From contig QKMZ01000006.1 in assembly GCA_003242885.1 (NCBI GenBank), forward strand, positions 496,001 to 560,000: DNA of 64,000 nt, read 5' to 3'. Source of the stretch: Candidatus Melainabacteria bacterium. GTDB lineage: Bacteria > Cyanobacteriota > Vampirovibrionia > Obscuribacterales > Obscuribacteraceae. The notes beneath the pieces are model-generated. The model did not search any database. It saw only the letters and a list, made by a program, of their open reading frames with translations, and was not told where the DNA came from. How positions within the stretch are numbered: the first letter of the stretch is position 1; every line of letters begins with the position of its first letter. The position numbers and the translations under genes were made by a program. Shown here in pieces: positions 50,279-58,829 of the stretch.

Positions 50279-51550
50279 ATTACGCAGTCTGTTCTGGCTA
50301 AAGAGTTAACGCAAACGTTTCGGTCGCTTCGATATCGAAACTATAGGCTCTACTTTGTCGGACAGTTGCTTTCGTTGTCTGGAACCTGGATGCAACAAGT
50401 TGCACTGAGTTGGCTTGTCTACAGACTTACGCAGTCGGCATTCATGTTAGGAGTTGTCGAAAGTGCTGTCTTGTTTCCTGTTATGTTGTTTGGTTTGTTC
50501 GGAGGGTCTGTTGCAGACAAGCAAGACAGAAGAACCGTGCTGATAATCTGTCAGCTCATTTCAATGTTGCAGGCATTGATGTTGGCACTTTTGACTTTCA
50601 ACAATCAAATTCAAGTTTGGCATTGCGTTGCCCTGGCACTGCTCTTGGGCACTGTTAACGCCTTTGAAATACCGACTCGACAGTCTTTCTTGCCGGAGCT
50701 TATCGACAGAAAAGATCTGGTCAACGCTATTAGTTTAAACTCGTCCATTTTCAATGGTGCTCGTATTATTGGTCCGGCTATTGCCGGAGTGGCGATACCG
50801 TTGGTCGGCGAGGCGTCTTGTTTTTTCCTCAATGCTGCAAGTTATATGTGGACTCTACTTGCATATTCGTTGATTTCAATTGATAGCGCTCAGAAAGAAG
50901 AAAACGCAGACGAGAAGAAGCGCATTAGTGAAGGTATAGATTTCATTTTGAATTCGCCGACTATTTTGCGCCTTATATTCTTGGGTGGTGTTATCAGTTT
51001 ATGCGGCATGAATTACAACGTTCTCATGCCTGTATTTGCATCCGAGATTTTGCATGGTGATGTGCGTACTCTGGCAATGCTGAGAGCCGGCGCAGGGCTT
51101 GGGGCCTTCTGTGCAGCCCTAATGCTTGCTAATCGGGGCAAAGGCGACTTTCTCAAAGTCAATCTTGGTTTCGCGTCAGTATTTTTTGGTCTGAGCTTGC
51201 TCGCATTTTCCTGGTCGAAACAGTATTGGATTTGCCAATCGGTGATCGTCCTGGTTGGATTCTTTCTTACTTCTCAACTGAGCGGAGGTCACTCGCTAAT
51301 TCAGCTTGCCGTCAAAGATGAACTTAGAGGCCGAGTATTAAGCCTGTATTTGATAGTGATGATGGGATTCTCGCCGCTTGGTAGTTTGGTTATCGGCTGG
51401 TCAGCCCATCGTTTTGGGGCACCGCCTGTAGTGTCGGTATGCGCCTCGATTTGCATTCTGGCAGGACTTATTTATACAGTATGGACGAGAAGCGACAAAG
51501 GAATTTCAATTTCAATTGCCGCTGAATCGCAAAAACAAGAGCAAGCGTGA
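50279..51550 (+). CDS. MFS_3-family exporter with a non-standard start
   Basis: Major facilitator protein, about 423 residues if it starts at ATT 50279. The first ATG/GTG/TTG codon in frame is TTG 50366, but it cuts off the helix 1 region RYRNYRLYFVGQLLSLSGTW that MFS_3 members have. Before ATT 50279 is GAGGAG with a 9-base spacing, and the frame upstream contains only non-canonical starts (ATT, CTG). The family signatures are visible: SGTWMQQVALSWLVYRLTQS, GGSVADKQDRR, IPTRQSFLPELIDRKDLVNA and ARIIGPAIAGVAIP. It likely exports a small molecule such as a siderophore or drug. It follows the YkgJ-type gene by 15 bases, in the same frame. Confidence 0.85.
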   Translation: MTQSVLAKELTQTFRSLRYRNYRLYFVGQLLSLSGTWMQQVALSWLVYRLTQSAFMLGVVESAVLFPVMLFGLFGGSVADKQDRRTVLIICQLISMLQALMLALLTFNNQIQVWHCVALALLLGTVNAFEIPTRQSFLPELIDRKDLVNAISLNSSIFNGARIIGPAIAGVAIPLVGEASCFFLNAASYMWTLLAYSLISIDSAQKEENADEKKRISEGIDFILNSPTILRLIFLGGVISLCGMNYNVLMPVFASEILHGDVRTLAMLRAGAGLGAFCAALMLANRGKGDFLKVNLGFASVFFGLSLLAFSWSKQYWICQSVIVLVGFFLTSQLSGGHSLIQLAVKDELRGRVLSLYLIVMMGFSPLGSLVIGWSAHRFGAPPVVSVCASICILAGLIYTVWTRSDKGISISIAAESQKQEQA

Positions 51551-51665
51551 GCAAGAGTAAACAAGAATAGCGAGCGTGAAGGGTTGAAACGACCTTCAGG
51601 GGCGGTGGAACATTAAACTAGTGTGGAATGATACTCTTGGGCATAGAGAGCAAAGATGAGCTTAT

Positions 51666-53039
51666 ATGGCTGAAAACGGCGACGACAATGTAGTGAAAGC
51701 TACCGGACATTCTGGGGTGGATGCTGTATCCGGCAGGGATTACAGCGCATCCTCCGGTCCGAAAGACGGAACTAACGGCGTTGAAATTGTTGGTGGGCAG
51801 CCCGGAAGCAAGGACGAGACCGGATTTTCGCTCAGCAGCAAATTGTTGATCAGCATTCTTGTTGTGAATACCTTTGGAGTTGGTATATGGATCGGCTCAC
51901 AGTTCATGTCTCGCGACGACATTGATAGCCCCAGAAAACCAACCCCCGGTCAACTAGAAACCAACGAAGCCGAGCTGCCTGTAGCCATTCCTCATAAGAC
52001 TATTATTCGAAATTTGGGCGAGTCCACTGTTGCCGACATTGCCGAGAAAGTGGCGCCCGCCGTGGTCGCCATTGAAGTCACGGGCAGAAATAGTGCAGAA
52101 AAGACGCTGGCGGCGGCTATAGACGCCCCCACTCCGCAGTTCTTCTTTGGCCCACGCATGCGCCTGGAGCAAACTCCACAGCCCTTTGTAGATGGGCAGG
52201 AGAAACGTTCTGCTGGCTCAGGCGTGATTATCAGAGAAGACGGCTATATTCTCACAAACAGTCATGTAGCCCGCAATGACAGTCTGATAAAGGTCACCCT
52301 TAACGACAAGCGTGAATTTCAGGGGCAATTGGTCGGCAAGGATAATTTCACTGATCTGGCGCTCGTTAAAATCAATGCCACTGGTCTTCCAATTGCACGG
52401 TTGGGAACCAGCAAGCACATAAGACCGGGAGAGTGGGCAATAGCCATCGGCAACCCCTTTGGATTCGAACACACAGTGACGCTTGGAATTGTAAGCGCCA
52501 TCGGCAGGTCGGTTGCCGATTTGAATCACCACGTTGAACTCATTCAGACAGATGCGGCGATTAATCCAGGTAATTCGGGCGGGCCGCTCCTTAACCTTGG
52601 TGGTGACGTAATTGGCATCAATACAGCCATTCGGTATGACGCTCAAAACATCGGTTTTGCAATTCCGGTCGACGTGGCCAGAGAAGTAGCAACTGGATTA
52701 CTTTCTCCGTATCACGCGATAAGTAGACCGTATTTAGGGATATACATGAGAGACCTGGATCCTAAGGTGAGAGAAGCGCTTTCAATTCCTAAAGACGTAC
52801 GAGGGGTGCTTGTTCGCAAAGTGGCGGCCGGCGGACCTTCAAATCGGGCAAAGCTGGCGCCGGGAGATCTCATTCAAAAGGTCAATGGAGTACAGGTTGC
52901 CTCGTCGAAGGATATGCGCGAAATCATAAAAGCCTGCAAGCCCGGAGATGTGCTCAAAGTATCGTTTTCCAGGAAAGGTACTGTTTCTGAGACTGAGCTT
53001 ACGGTAGGCGACTATTCCAAAGAAGTTGTAGACGATTAA
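51666..53039 (+). CDS. HtrA/DegP-type serine protease with one PDZ domain
   Basis: 457 residues. A single membrane helix lies at ~60-80 (LLISILVVNTFGVGIWIGSQ), so the protease domain is periplasmic. Catalytic triad: H200 (TNSHVA), D230 (FTDLALVKI) and S304 (GNSGGPL), all intact. One PDZ domain follows (~345-445; RPYLGIYMRDLDPKVREAL, PGDLIQKVNGVQVASS). A Phe-rich loop at ~138-142 (PQFFFGPRM) is the kind of loop that controls activation in DegS/DegP. Such enzymes remove or sense misfolded envelope proteins. It is alone on its transcript. The polar N-terminus (1-55) before the helix is longer than usual. Confidence 0.95.
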   Translation: MAENGDDNVVKATGHSGVDAVSGRDYSASSGPKDGTNGVEIVGGQPGSKDETGFSLSSKLLISILVVNTFGVGIWIGSQFMSRDDIDSPRKPTPGQLETNEAELPVAIPHKTIIRNLGESTVADIAEKVAPAVVAIEVTGRNSAEKTLAAAIDAPTPQFFFGPRMRLEQTPQPFVDGQEKRSAGSGVIIREDGYILTNSHVARNDSLIKVTLNDKREFQGQLVGKDNFTDLALVKINATGLPIARLGTSKHIRPGEWAIAIGNPFGFEHTVTLGIVSAIGRSVADLNHHVELIQTDAAINPGNSGGPLLNLGGDVIGINTAIRYDAQNIGFAIPVDVAREVATGLLSPYHAISRPYLGIYMRDLDPKVREALSIPKDVRGVLVRKVAAGGPSNRAKLAPGDLIQKVNGVQVASSKDMREIIKACKPGDVLKVSFSRKGTVSETELTVGDYSKEVVDD

Positions 53040-53360
53040 TGCTGATTGGGACGCGTGAGTGTGGACCTCAGAATTTGATTTCCGAATCTAATTTCCAAAT
53101 CTAATTTCCAAATCTGACTTCCGAAGCTGGCCTTGTGATTCGGGACTTTTGAATCTGGAGTTTTAAATCTAGAACTCCGAATTAAGGTTGCCGGTGGTAT
53201 TTTCCCCAATGCGTGCCTTCTACCGCTCACATAGTATGCAGGTATCTTCTGGCGACCTTTTCCGAATCAATGACGATGTGCCTTCAGGGAAACCTATGGC
53301 AGAGCATTCCTGCGAATTACAGGCAGCGTTAAAGGCTCCTGTTCTGGAGAATTGGCTTAT
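53040..53360. other. Intergenic region with 13-bp tandem repeats
   Basis: Between the protease and LOG-fusion genes. It contains the tandem repeat at 53078-53129; the rest shows further copies of GAATCT/AAATCT words (near 53150-53170) without fixed spacing. Overlapping open frames here (53188 onward) have no ribosome site and overlap the next gene. Confidence 0.5.
53078..53129. repeat. Four 13-bp tandem repeats
   Basis: ATTTCCGAATCTA, ATTTCCAAATCTA, ATTTCCAAATCTG and ACTTCCGAAGCTG, head to tail with no spacers, drifting from the second copy outwards. Too short and unspaced for CRISPR; may be a binding-site array or a slippage product. Confidence 0.8.
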
Positions 53361-55082
53361 ATGCCCGGTGGCGATTTCAGAGATAGTGCCTTGCAAGCTT
53401 CAGCTACGGCCGAGGCGGTCGGCGCAGATGGAACAGCGAGAGAGCAACAGCCACAAAAGAGTAGTGGTGATGCCTTCTCCGACTTTGCTGCCAGCGCTTG
53501 GTCTTCGTTTAAGTATTCACTCGTTCAGGCTCCTCTGACCGGTGCCACACAATTAATAGATAAGGCCGCCGGAACCAACTGGGAGCAAAGCACTAAGCTT
53601 TTTGATAAGCCTGCACATGCCGAATTCGGGTCTGCGGGTTGGGTTGGAGAAGCCGTTGGAGGCACCGCCGGAGCCGCCTTGCCATTTATTCTCATGGCTC
53701 GCGTCGCTGGTCCAGGTGCAGCGGCAAAAATGGAACAGTCTGCAGCGTATGGTATCGCCAGCAAAGAAGCTGTTTTCCCCGTGCTCAAATCGATAGGTGC
53801 AGGCGTAGCCTATAACGGAATATTCACTCCTGTAGAGCAGGGCGAAGATTTCCTTTCCGCACGCGCTAGAAACATGGCAGTTGGTGGACTGACATGGGGC
53901 AGTTTAACTGCAACAAGTATCGGGCTGAAAGGGCTTGGTTTGCGTTCTTTCAACCAAACTGCAATAGCTGAGGCGCAAGGATTAGCACCTTCTGCGAAAT
54001 ATACCGAAGGTGTATTTGCAAACAATGCTGTCCGAACTGTTTTGAAAAACGATGTGTTTAATGGAGCGGCCGGTGGTATTGTCGGCGGTATCGTAGATGT
54101 TCAAGGACGTTCTCTTCTTTCTGGTCACGGGCTGGCCTCTGCTGGTGATACCGTGCAAGGCGCGGCAACGTTTGCGCTGGGCGGCGCCCTTATGGGTGGT
54201 ACCAACATTCTCTATGAAAAAGTTCGACCCACCAGCGGCGACAAAAGATATAGAACTCTTGAAGATATTACAAAAGTAGCTGATTCCACAAGGGACCCCA
54301 GCGCTCCACCGCGATACTACTATGACAATCTTGCAGCGCAGGAAGGGACAGTCGTGGGTGGGCGACAAGAGCAAATGTCGGCGCTCAAAGGTATGATCGA
54401 ACAAAGCCGTTTGCCGCAAGGTGAACAAGGCAAGGTCTTTAGAGCTCACCAGGATTTAGTTACAGGCTTAGAAGCAGTGCACGACCATGGTCCTGTTGGC
54501 GTAATGTACGGCTCTGCGCGCACCAAATCAGATACCTTCGCCTATCAAAGGGGAAGACTCACTTCGGCACTTGTAGCAAAAGAGGGCTATCCCATGATGA
54601 CCGGCGGTGGTCCCGGAATGATGGAAGCTGGCAACCGCGGCGCGTATGAAGCCGGTGGACGCTCAATCGGGGTTTCTCTGGAATTGCCGCATGAGCCAAT
54701 CGGCAACGGATACCAAACAACAATTCTAAGTGCCAAGGACTTCGGTCCTCGCAAAGAAATTCTGCGCACTCACGACTTTGCGGTCGTTGAGAAAGGCGGC
54801 ATAGGTTCTGTCGACGAGATGGCAGAGCTTCTTACTCACTTGCAGACAGGTATGAAGCAAAAAACTCCTGTCTACATAATGTACGAGAAGCCTTACAAGC
54901 ATTTTGACAGCATGATGCGCGAGATGGAAAAACAAGGTCTCATCTCCAAAGGCGACCGGGAATTGTATAAAATAGTCAAATCTCCATTTGAGATAGCTGC
55001 AGACTTGCGTGCTAGACGAGAAGCCGGTTTGTTGCGCCCGGGAACTAACAAGCCGATGATTAGTCGAAAGATTGGATCTTAA
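53361..55082 (+). CDS. Gly/Ala-rich domain fused to a LOG-family phosphoribohydrolase domain
   Basis: 573 residues from ATG 53361 (GGAGA 10 bases upstream). The first ~300 residues are Gly/Ala-rich, weakly hydrophobic segments (AGWVGEAVGGTAGAALPFIL, GAAGGIVGGIVDV, VQGAATFALGGALMGG), perhaps a membrane-interacting region or glycine-zipper-like helices. The C-terminal ~200 residues are a complete LOG (lysine decarboxylase-like) domain: GVMYGSARTKSDTFAYQRGR, MTGGGPGMMEAGNRGAYEAG (418-428 core), and KGGIGSVDEMAE (481-492), where the family motif P-G-G-x-G-T-x-x-E has Lys for Pro and Ser for Thr. LOG enzymes release a free base from a nucleoside monophosphate or act on other ribotides. The fusion is unusual. 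The next gene starts 25 bases later. Confidence 0.8.
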   Translation: MPGGDFRDSALQASATAEAVGADGTAREQQPQKSSGDAFSDFAASAWSSFKYSLVQAPLTGATQLIDKAAGTNWEQSTKLFDKPAHAEFGSAGWVGEAVGGTAGAALPFILMARVAGPGAAAKMEQSAAYGIASKEAVFPVLKSIGAGVAYNGIFTPVEQGEDFLSARARNMAVGGLTWGSLTATSIGLKGLGLRSFNQTAIAEAQGLAPSAKYTEGVFANNAVRTVLKNDVFNGAAGGIVGGIVDVQGRSLLSGHGLASAGDTVQGAATFALGGALMGGTNILYEKVRPTSGDKRYRTLEDITKVADSTRDPSAPPRYYYDNLAAQEGTVVGGRQEQMSALKGMIEQSRLPQGEQGKVFRAHQDLVTGLEAVHDHGPVGVMYGSARTKSDTFAYQRGRLTSALVAKEGYPMMTGGGPGMMEAGNRGAYEAGGRSIGVSLELPHEPIGNGYQTTILSAKDFGPRKEILRTHDFAVVEKGGIGSVDEMAELLTHLQTGMKQKTPVYIMYEKPYKHFDSMMREMEKQGLISKGDRELYKIVKSPFEIAADLRARREAGLLRPGTNKPMISRKIGS

Positions 55083-55107
55083 GACACCGGATCTCAGGAA
55101 AAGAAAA

Positions 55108-55434
55108 ATGACCCTAACTCAAAAGAAATGCATTCCGTGCAGCGGAGGAACGCCTCAGTTGACCGCGGCCCAGCAAGAAGAGTTTCTCAAAGAAATTAGT
55201 GGATGGAATGTCGAAGACAAAAAGAAACTGGTCAAGACTTTTTCATTCGACGATTTCAATGGAGCTATGAAGCTGGCTAACAAGTGTTGGGAAGTCGCTG
55301 AATCAGAGGGGCACCATCCTGATCTCTTTGTCGCCTGGGGCAAATTGAAAGTTGAAATATGGACACATGCCGTTGGCGGGCTTACCGAGAGTGATTTCAT
55401 TCTTGCCGCAAAGATAGACGAATTGGCAAAATAA
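55108..55434 (+). CDS. phhB: Pterin-4a-carbinolamine dehydratase
   Basis: 108 residues from ATG 55108, with AGGAAAAG upstream; an in-frame TTG at 55072 overlaps the previous gene. The fold is that of PCD/DCoH: GWNVEDKKKLVKTFSFDDF, ANKCWEVAESEGHHPDLFVA (the His-His active-site motif) and KVEIWTHAVGGLTESDF. The enzyme dehydrates the 4a-hydroxypterin made by aromatic amino-acid hydroxylases or supports molybdopterin/pterin recycling. No hydroxylase is in view. It follows the LOG fusion by 25 bases and may be co-transcribed. Confidence 0.93.
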   Translation: MTLTQKKCIPCSGGTPQLTAAQQEEFLKEISGWNVEDKKKLVKTFSFDDFNGAMKLANKCWEVAESEGHHPDLFVAWGKLKVEIWTHAVGGLTESDFILAAKIDELAK

Positions 55435-55465
55435 ACTGAACAACGGTTAGTCAACTGCGTTTGCG

Positions 55466-56191
55466 TTATGGGAAAAGTTTGTAGCAGAGTGCTGACAAAC
55501 CAAACAACACCAATATGATCGCCCATATCCACTGTGGCGAAGCTGCTCCGCTTCCCTTCATCTCTTTGGAACGTGAAGAGTTTCGCATCGCCTGTGATGT
55601 GCCGGTCTGCTTTTGCGCCGCTACCGAATCGTCAGAAGAAGCCGCTGCTGCTGCTGCTGGCGCCGTTTTGCCCGCACCTTTTGCTGAGCTTATGATAGCT
55701 GCTACATCGTCATCATCTTCGTCGTCATCAGACAGAGCCGCTGCAAGACCAGGGGGCTTCGCATCTTTTGCCGGCTCCTTTGCAGCGGGAGCTGCCGCCG
55801 CTGGCGCTGCATGCAATTGTTCTGCTTTCAGCACAACTCTTTTGACTACATCAGGAAGCTGATCTTTCCACGTTTGTGAATCGAGGAAGTCCGTCGCGCC
55901 TAATTGCATGGAAGTTTTTATCAAACCCCCATCAAGCGTCTCATTGCTCACCAAAAACTGAATTTTCGGATGCTGCTCTCTTAAGTCTCCCAGCATGGTC
56001 AGAGCCTTCATGGGCTCCGGCGCCAACTCTATCCAAACCAGTTTTGGAGAAAGTGCGGTGATTTGTTTCGCCGCACTTTGACGATTCACTGTACCTATGA
56101 GTCGCAGCTCTTTGTGAGCTCCGATCAATGCCTCAATTTGCTTGGCCTTGTCTTCTCCTGCCTCGCAAATGATCAATGTAGGTAACGACAC
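55466..56191 (-). CDS. Tail-anchored protein with a degenerate receiver domain
   Basis: 241 residues. The first ~120 follow the CheY-type receiver (LPTLIICEAGEDKAKQIEAL, QITALSPKLVWIELAPEPMK, IQFLVSNETLDGGLIKTSMQ, GATDFLDSQTW). The phospho-Asp is replaced by Glu (E55 in WIEL) and the conserved Lys is missing, so it is probably not phosphorylated. This resembles the pseudo-receiver of CpaE-like pilus proteins. A linker rich in Ala, Pro and Asp follows, and the chain ends with a hydrophobic segment (WIWAIILVLFGLSALCYKLF) with no residues after it to speak of, i.e. a C-tail membrane anchor. It is 21 bases after the polyproline gene, on the same strand, probably one operon. Confidence 0.75.
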   Translation of the reverse strand: MSLPTLIICEAGEDKAKQIEALIGAHKELRLIGTVNRQSAAKQITALSPKLVWIELAPEPMKALTMLGDLREQHPKIQFLVSNETLDGGLIKTSMQLGATDFLDSQTWKDQLPDVVKRVVLKAEQLHAAPAAAAPAAKEPAKDAKPPGLAAALSDDDEDDDDVAAIISSAKGAGKTAPAAAAAASSDDSVAAQKQTGTSQAMRNSSRSKEMKGSGAASPQWIWAIILVLFGLSALCYKLFP

Positions 56192-56212
56192 TATCTACCT
56201 CGAATCTAGTTA

Positions 56213-58702
56213 TTACGTGAGTGAGAAACCACTTAGGACTCCGCTTGTTTCCATGATTTTGCGGCGCACATCTTCGGCCCCGATCGAGCCTAATTCAAGA
56301 TCTTTGAAAATGCACAGCAATTGCATGGAAGTCATCAAGCAAAGGTTTTTCTTCTTGGCGAACTCAGCAAGCGCGTCAGTGAAGTCTGGCTCGGTTCTTT
56401 CGCTTGGCGGTCGATTCGACCAGGTGCAAGCAACCAGCAAACCTTTTGGCTCACTTTCATGCTCGCCCCAGTAATTGATTACCGACTCGCCGAGGAGAGC
56501 CAGGTCAGTACGCTTCGCTTGCGCATTGCTCTTCACTACGTGAGTGAGAACGTCAGCTTTTTCACCGAGGTTCAACCACAATTCATTGGCATTGTTCGGT
56601 GAAACTGTCGCTGTCCAGCCGATTTTGCCGAATGCCTTCTGGCAGGCGGCAACCAGACCTGTTCCATCAGCCGACAAAAGTGAATTCTTCACGCCATCAA
56701 GAAGAGAAATTCTCGATTCGATGGTGCTAATGCGATTTTGAATCTGACGAATTTGCTCGTTGAGATCGTTTCTCTCAGACTTGAGTTCATTCAGCCCAGG
56801 AAAGGAATACTGCAAGCACCAATCTGGTGCTCCGACTGCGGTGTTTTCTTCCAATTGTGTCGTCATTGTCCTTGCCTGTGATGAGAGTGGAGATTCAACT
56901 GGAGTTTCCGGCTTGGGCGGCGGAGGCGGAGGCGGAGGAGGAGGAGGAGGAGGAGGCGGCGGCGGCTCCGGTTCCCTGGGAAGCGGAGGTGGAGGTGGAG
57001 GTGGAGGTGGAGGTGGTGGCGGCGGCGGTGCCTCGAACCTAATCGGCTCCGGCTCTATAACTGGAGGAGGAGGCGGTGGTGGCGGTGGTGGCGGCGGTGG
57101 TGGCAGAGGCGGTGCTTCCTGCTCATCCATTTGTGTCAACGAATCGCTCAATGTGATTGGAGCATGCGTTCCGGTCGAAGTAGTCTCCGGTGGCTCTTGT
57201 TCACGTGTCGACTGTGGTTGTGTCGCTTGACCCGAGACTTTCAGGGACTCGAGCTGTGCCATCAAACTGTTTGCTTTGCCAGTAGCGTCCGACGCTTCTA
57301 CCGGCGAGGGCATCGCAGGAGGCGCAGGAGGCGGAGGAGGAGGAGGTGGTGGTAGCGGCTCCGGTTCCGGAATTGGCGGAGGTGGAGGCGGCGGAGGTGG
57401 AGGCGGCGGAGGTGGTGGCGGAGGAGGGGGTGGCGGAGGAGGGGGTGGCGGAGGAGGTGGCGGAGGTGGCGGTGGCGGCGCCGGCGGTTCTGGTTCCGGT
57501 CCACTTAAAAGCGCTCCCAGAGATGCCTTCACTGGCGGTTCTGTTTTTGCAGCCTCTGCCTTAACTGAGTTAAGGATGTCCTCAGCGCTCATTGCCGCCG
57601 AGTTTGCAGTTAAATCAATTGTTTCCGGAGACAAACTTTCTATGTTTGTTGCAGGCAGTTTGTCATAGGTCGCCATCGGTGAATTGTATTCACCCGACGT
57701 CAGAGTCAAAGGAGGTACTGAAGAAGCTACAGGAGTTGATTCCGGTAAAGTTGCCGTACTCGATTCTGCAGATTTCTGTGCCAACATAGCACCCAAGCCT
57801 GAGCCGCCTGCTGGAGCCGGTGCAGGTTCTTGAATTTGCGGGCTTTCCAACCTCGGTAATTGAGTGCTGGAGTTACTGGCCTTGTTGGCGACAAACTTGT
57901 GAGGATCCGGCGCCACGGCTTGTGCTTGATGTTCGACCGAAGCGGCAACCAGCGCTGCTGTTTCGTCTTTTACGTACTGTGATATGTCCTCGCCTTCACG
58001 CTTGGAATACCATAGGTTCAAGCAGTGAATGAGCGTGCGGTCGAAATCCGGCGAATAAGGAGCGGGCAAGAAAATGATCCTTCCGCCCTTGTCTCCGGCA
58101 TATAAATGTGCGGAGATGCATTTCTTCGGACCGGCAGTGGCAAGAACGTTGTAACCTTCCGTCAAGAAATCGGTACGTATTATGGTGCTCCACTCCACGC
58201 CCGGTTGTGCAAGATATGAGGCAAATTCTGATTCGTTGCCTTCATCGGTCAATTCCACGTTTCGACCATGGGATACGGCACTCATATGCCTGGTGTTTCT
58301 CTCGGTCGATTTATCTGGTGCCAGACTAAGCAGCCAGACGTAGTTGTCCATCGCTGTTGTCTTTCCTTGAATAAGGAATGGGCGGGCTAAGAAATAAACC
58401 AGAATCCCGCCCTTTTCGAGAAACTTCACCAGCTGCTCGGTGCGGCTATTAATCTCGTCGGAGATCGCTTCCAGCAGCGCGTCATTGGTGGTGTTGACTG
58501 AAGTCAGTCCTTCCGTCTGCGCGCTTTCCACCTGGCGAACCATGTCTGGATCACGATCGAAAAGGTGCAGCGTGCTCACCGGATTGACGATGATCGCCGT
58601 GTAGTAATCGAGCGGTTTGGCGCGCCCGGACGTGAGGAAAGACTCTTCGCCGAAGCCAGGGCAATTCAGCCTGAGAATCCTATCCTTCTCAATGGATTTC
58701 AT
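56213..58702 (-). CDS. Polyproline-linked two-domain protein of unknown function
   Basis: 829 residues. The N-terminal domain (~1-235) alternates helices and strands (YYTAIIVNPVSTLHLFDRDP, LVKFLEKGGILVYFLARPF, KGGRIIFLPAP), with no motif I can name. The centre (~250-610) is low complexity with several Pro runs; one has 35 Pro codons in a row (residues 409-443) and others of 9-17. From ~633 a coiled coil (ELKSERNDLNEQIRQIQNRI, TIESRISLLDGVKN) leads to a C-terminal domain that looks like a restriction-endonuclease-type fold found in many uncharacterised proteins (LLVACTWSNRPPSERTEPDF, AKKKNLCLMTSMQLLCIF). The Pro runs would need elongation factor P. The partner gene encodes the tail-anchored pseudo-receiver. 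Function is unknown. Confidence 0.78.
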   Translation of the reverse strand: MKSIEKDRILRLNCPGFGEESFLTSGRAKPLDYYTAIIVNPVSTLHLFDRDPDMVRQVESAQTEGLTSVNTTNDALLEAISDEINSRTEQLVKFLEKGGILVYFLARPFLIQGKTTAMDNYVWLLSLAPDKSTERNTRHMSAVSHGRNVELTDEGNESEFASYLAQPGVEWSTIIRTDFLTEGYNVLATAGPKKCISAHLYAGDKGGRIIFLPAPYSPDFDRTLIHCLNLWYSKREGEDISQYVKDETAALVAASVEHQAQAVAPDPHKFVANKASNSSTQLPRLESPQIQEPAPAPAGGSGLGAMLAQKSAESSTATLPESTPVASSVPPLTLTSGEYNSPMATYDKLPATNIESLSPETIDLTANSAAMSAEDILNSVKAEAAKTEPPVKASLGALLSGPEPEPPAPPPPPPPPPPPPPPPPPPPPPPPPPPPPPPPPPPPIPEPEPLPPPPPPPPPAPPAMPSPVEASDATGKANSLMAQLESLKVSGQATQPQSTREQEPPETTSTGTHAPITLSDSLTQMDEQEAPPLPPPPPPPPPPPPPPVIEPEPIRFEAPPPPPPPPPPPPPPPLPREPEPPPPPPPPPPPPPPPPPKPETPVESPLSSQARTMTTQLEENTAVGAPDWCLQYSFPGLNELKSERNDLNEQIRQIQNRISTIESRISLLDGVKNSLLSADGTGLVAACQKAFGKIGWTATVSPNNANELWLNLGEKADVLTHVVKSNAQAKRTDLALLGESVINYWGEHESEPKGLLVACTWSNRPPSERTEPDFTDALAEFAKKKNLCLMTSMQLLCIFKDLELGSIGAEDVRRKIMETSGVLSGFSLT
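57374..57478 (-). repeat. Thirty-five consecutive proline codons
   Basis: An uninterrupted run of CCN codons on the minus strand, using all four codons in mixed order rather than one repeated unit, so it is not a pure microsatellite. Shorter runs lie at about 56920-57115 and 57330-57350. Confidence 0.95.
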
Positions 58703-58829
58703 TATTGTTACCTTTCAAGAATCTTCTCAAGAGACTTTTGACCGCTTACTCGATTCGTTATACCCACTAATTAAAAAGCGATCAAAGTCATATCGTTGCC
58801 AAGCATAACCGTCGCAGCTTTTCTTAATG

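Noticed and set aside
53078..53129. Tandem repeats as a possible CRISPR array
   Set aside because: Units are 13 bases and directly adjacent with no spacers, and there are no cas genes.
53188..53538. 116-codon frame before the LOG fusion
   Set aside because: Overlaps the real gene in another frame, and the residues look random.
56760..57668. Long plus-strand open frames rich in glycine opposite the polyproline gene
   Set aside because: They are the complement of the proline codons; GGN runs stay open in any frame. No ribosome site, and the minus-strand gene is much longer and has folded ends.
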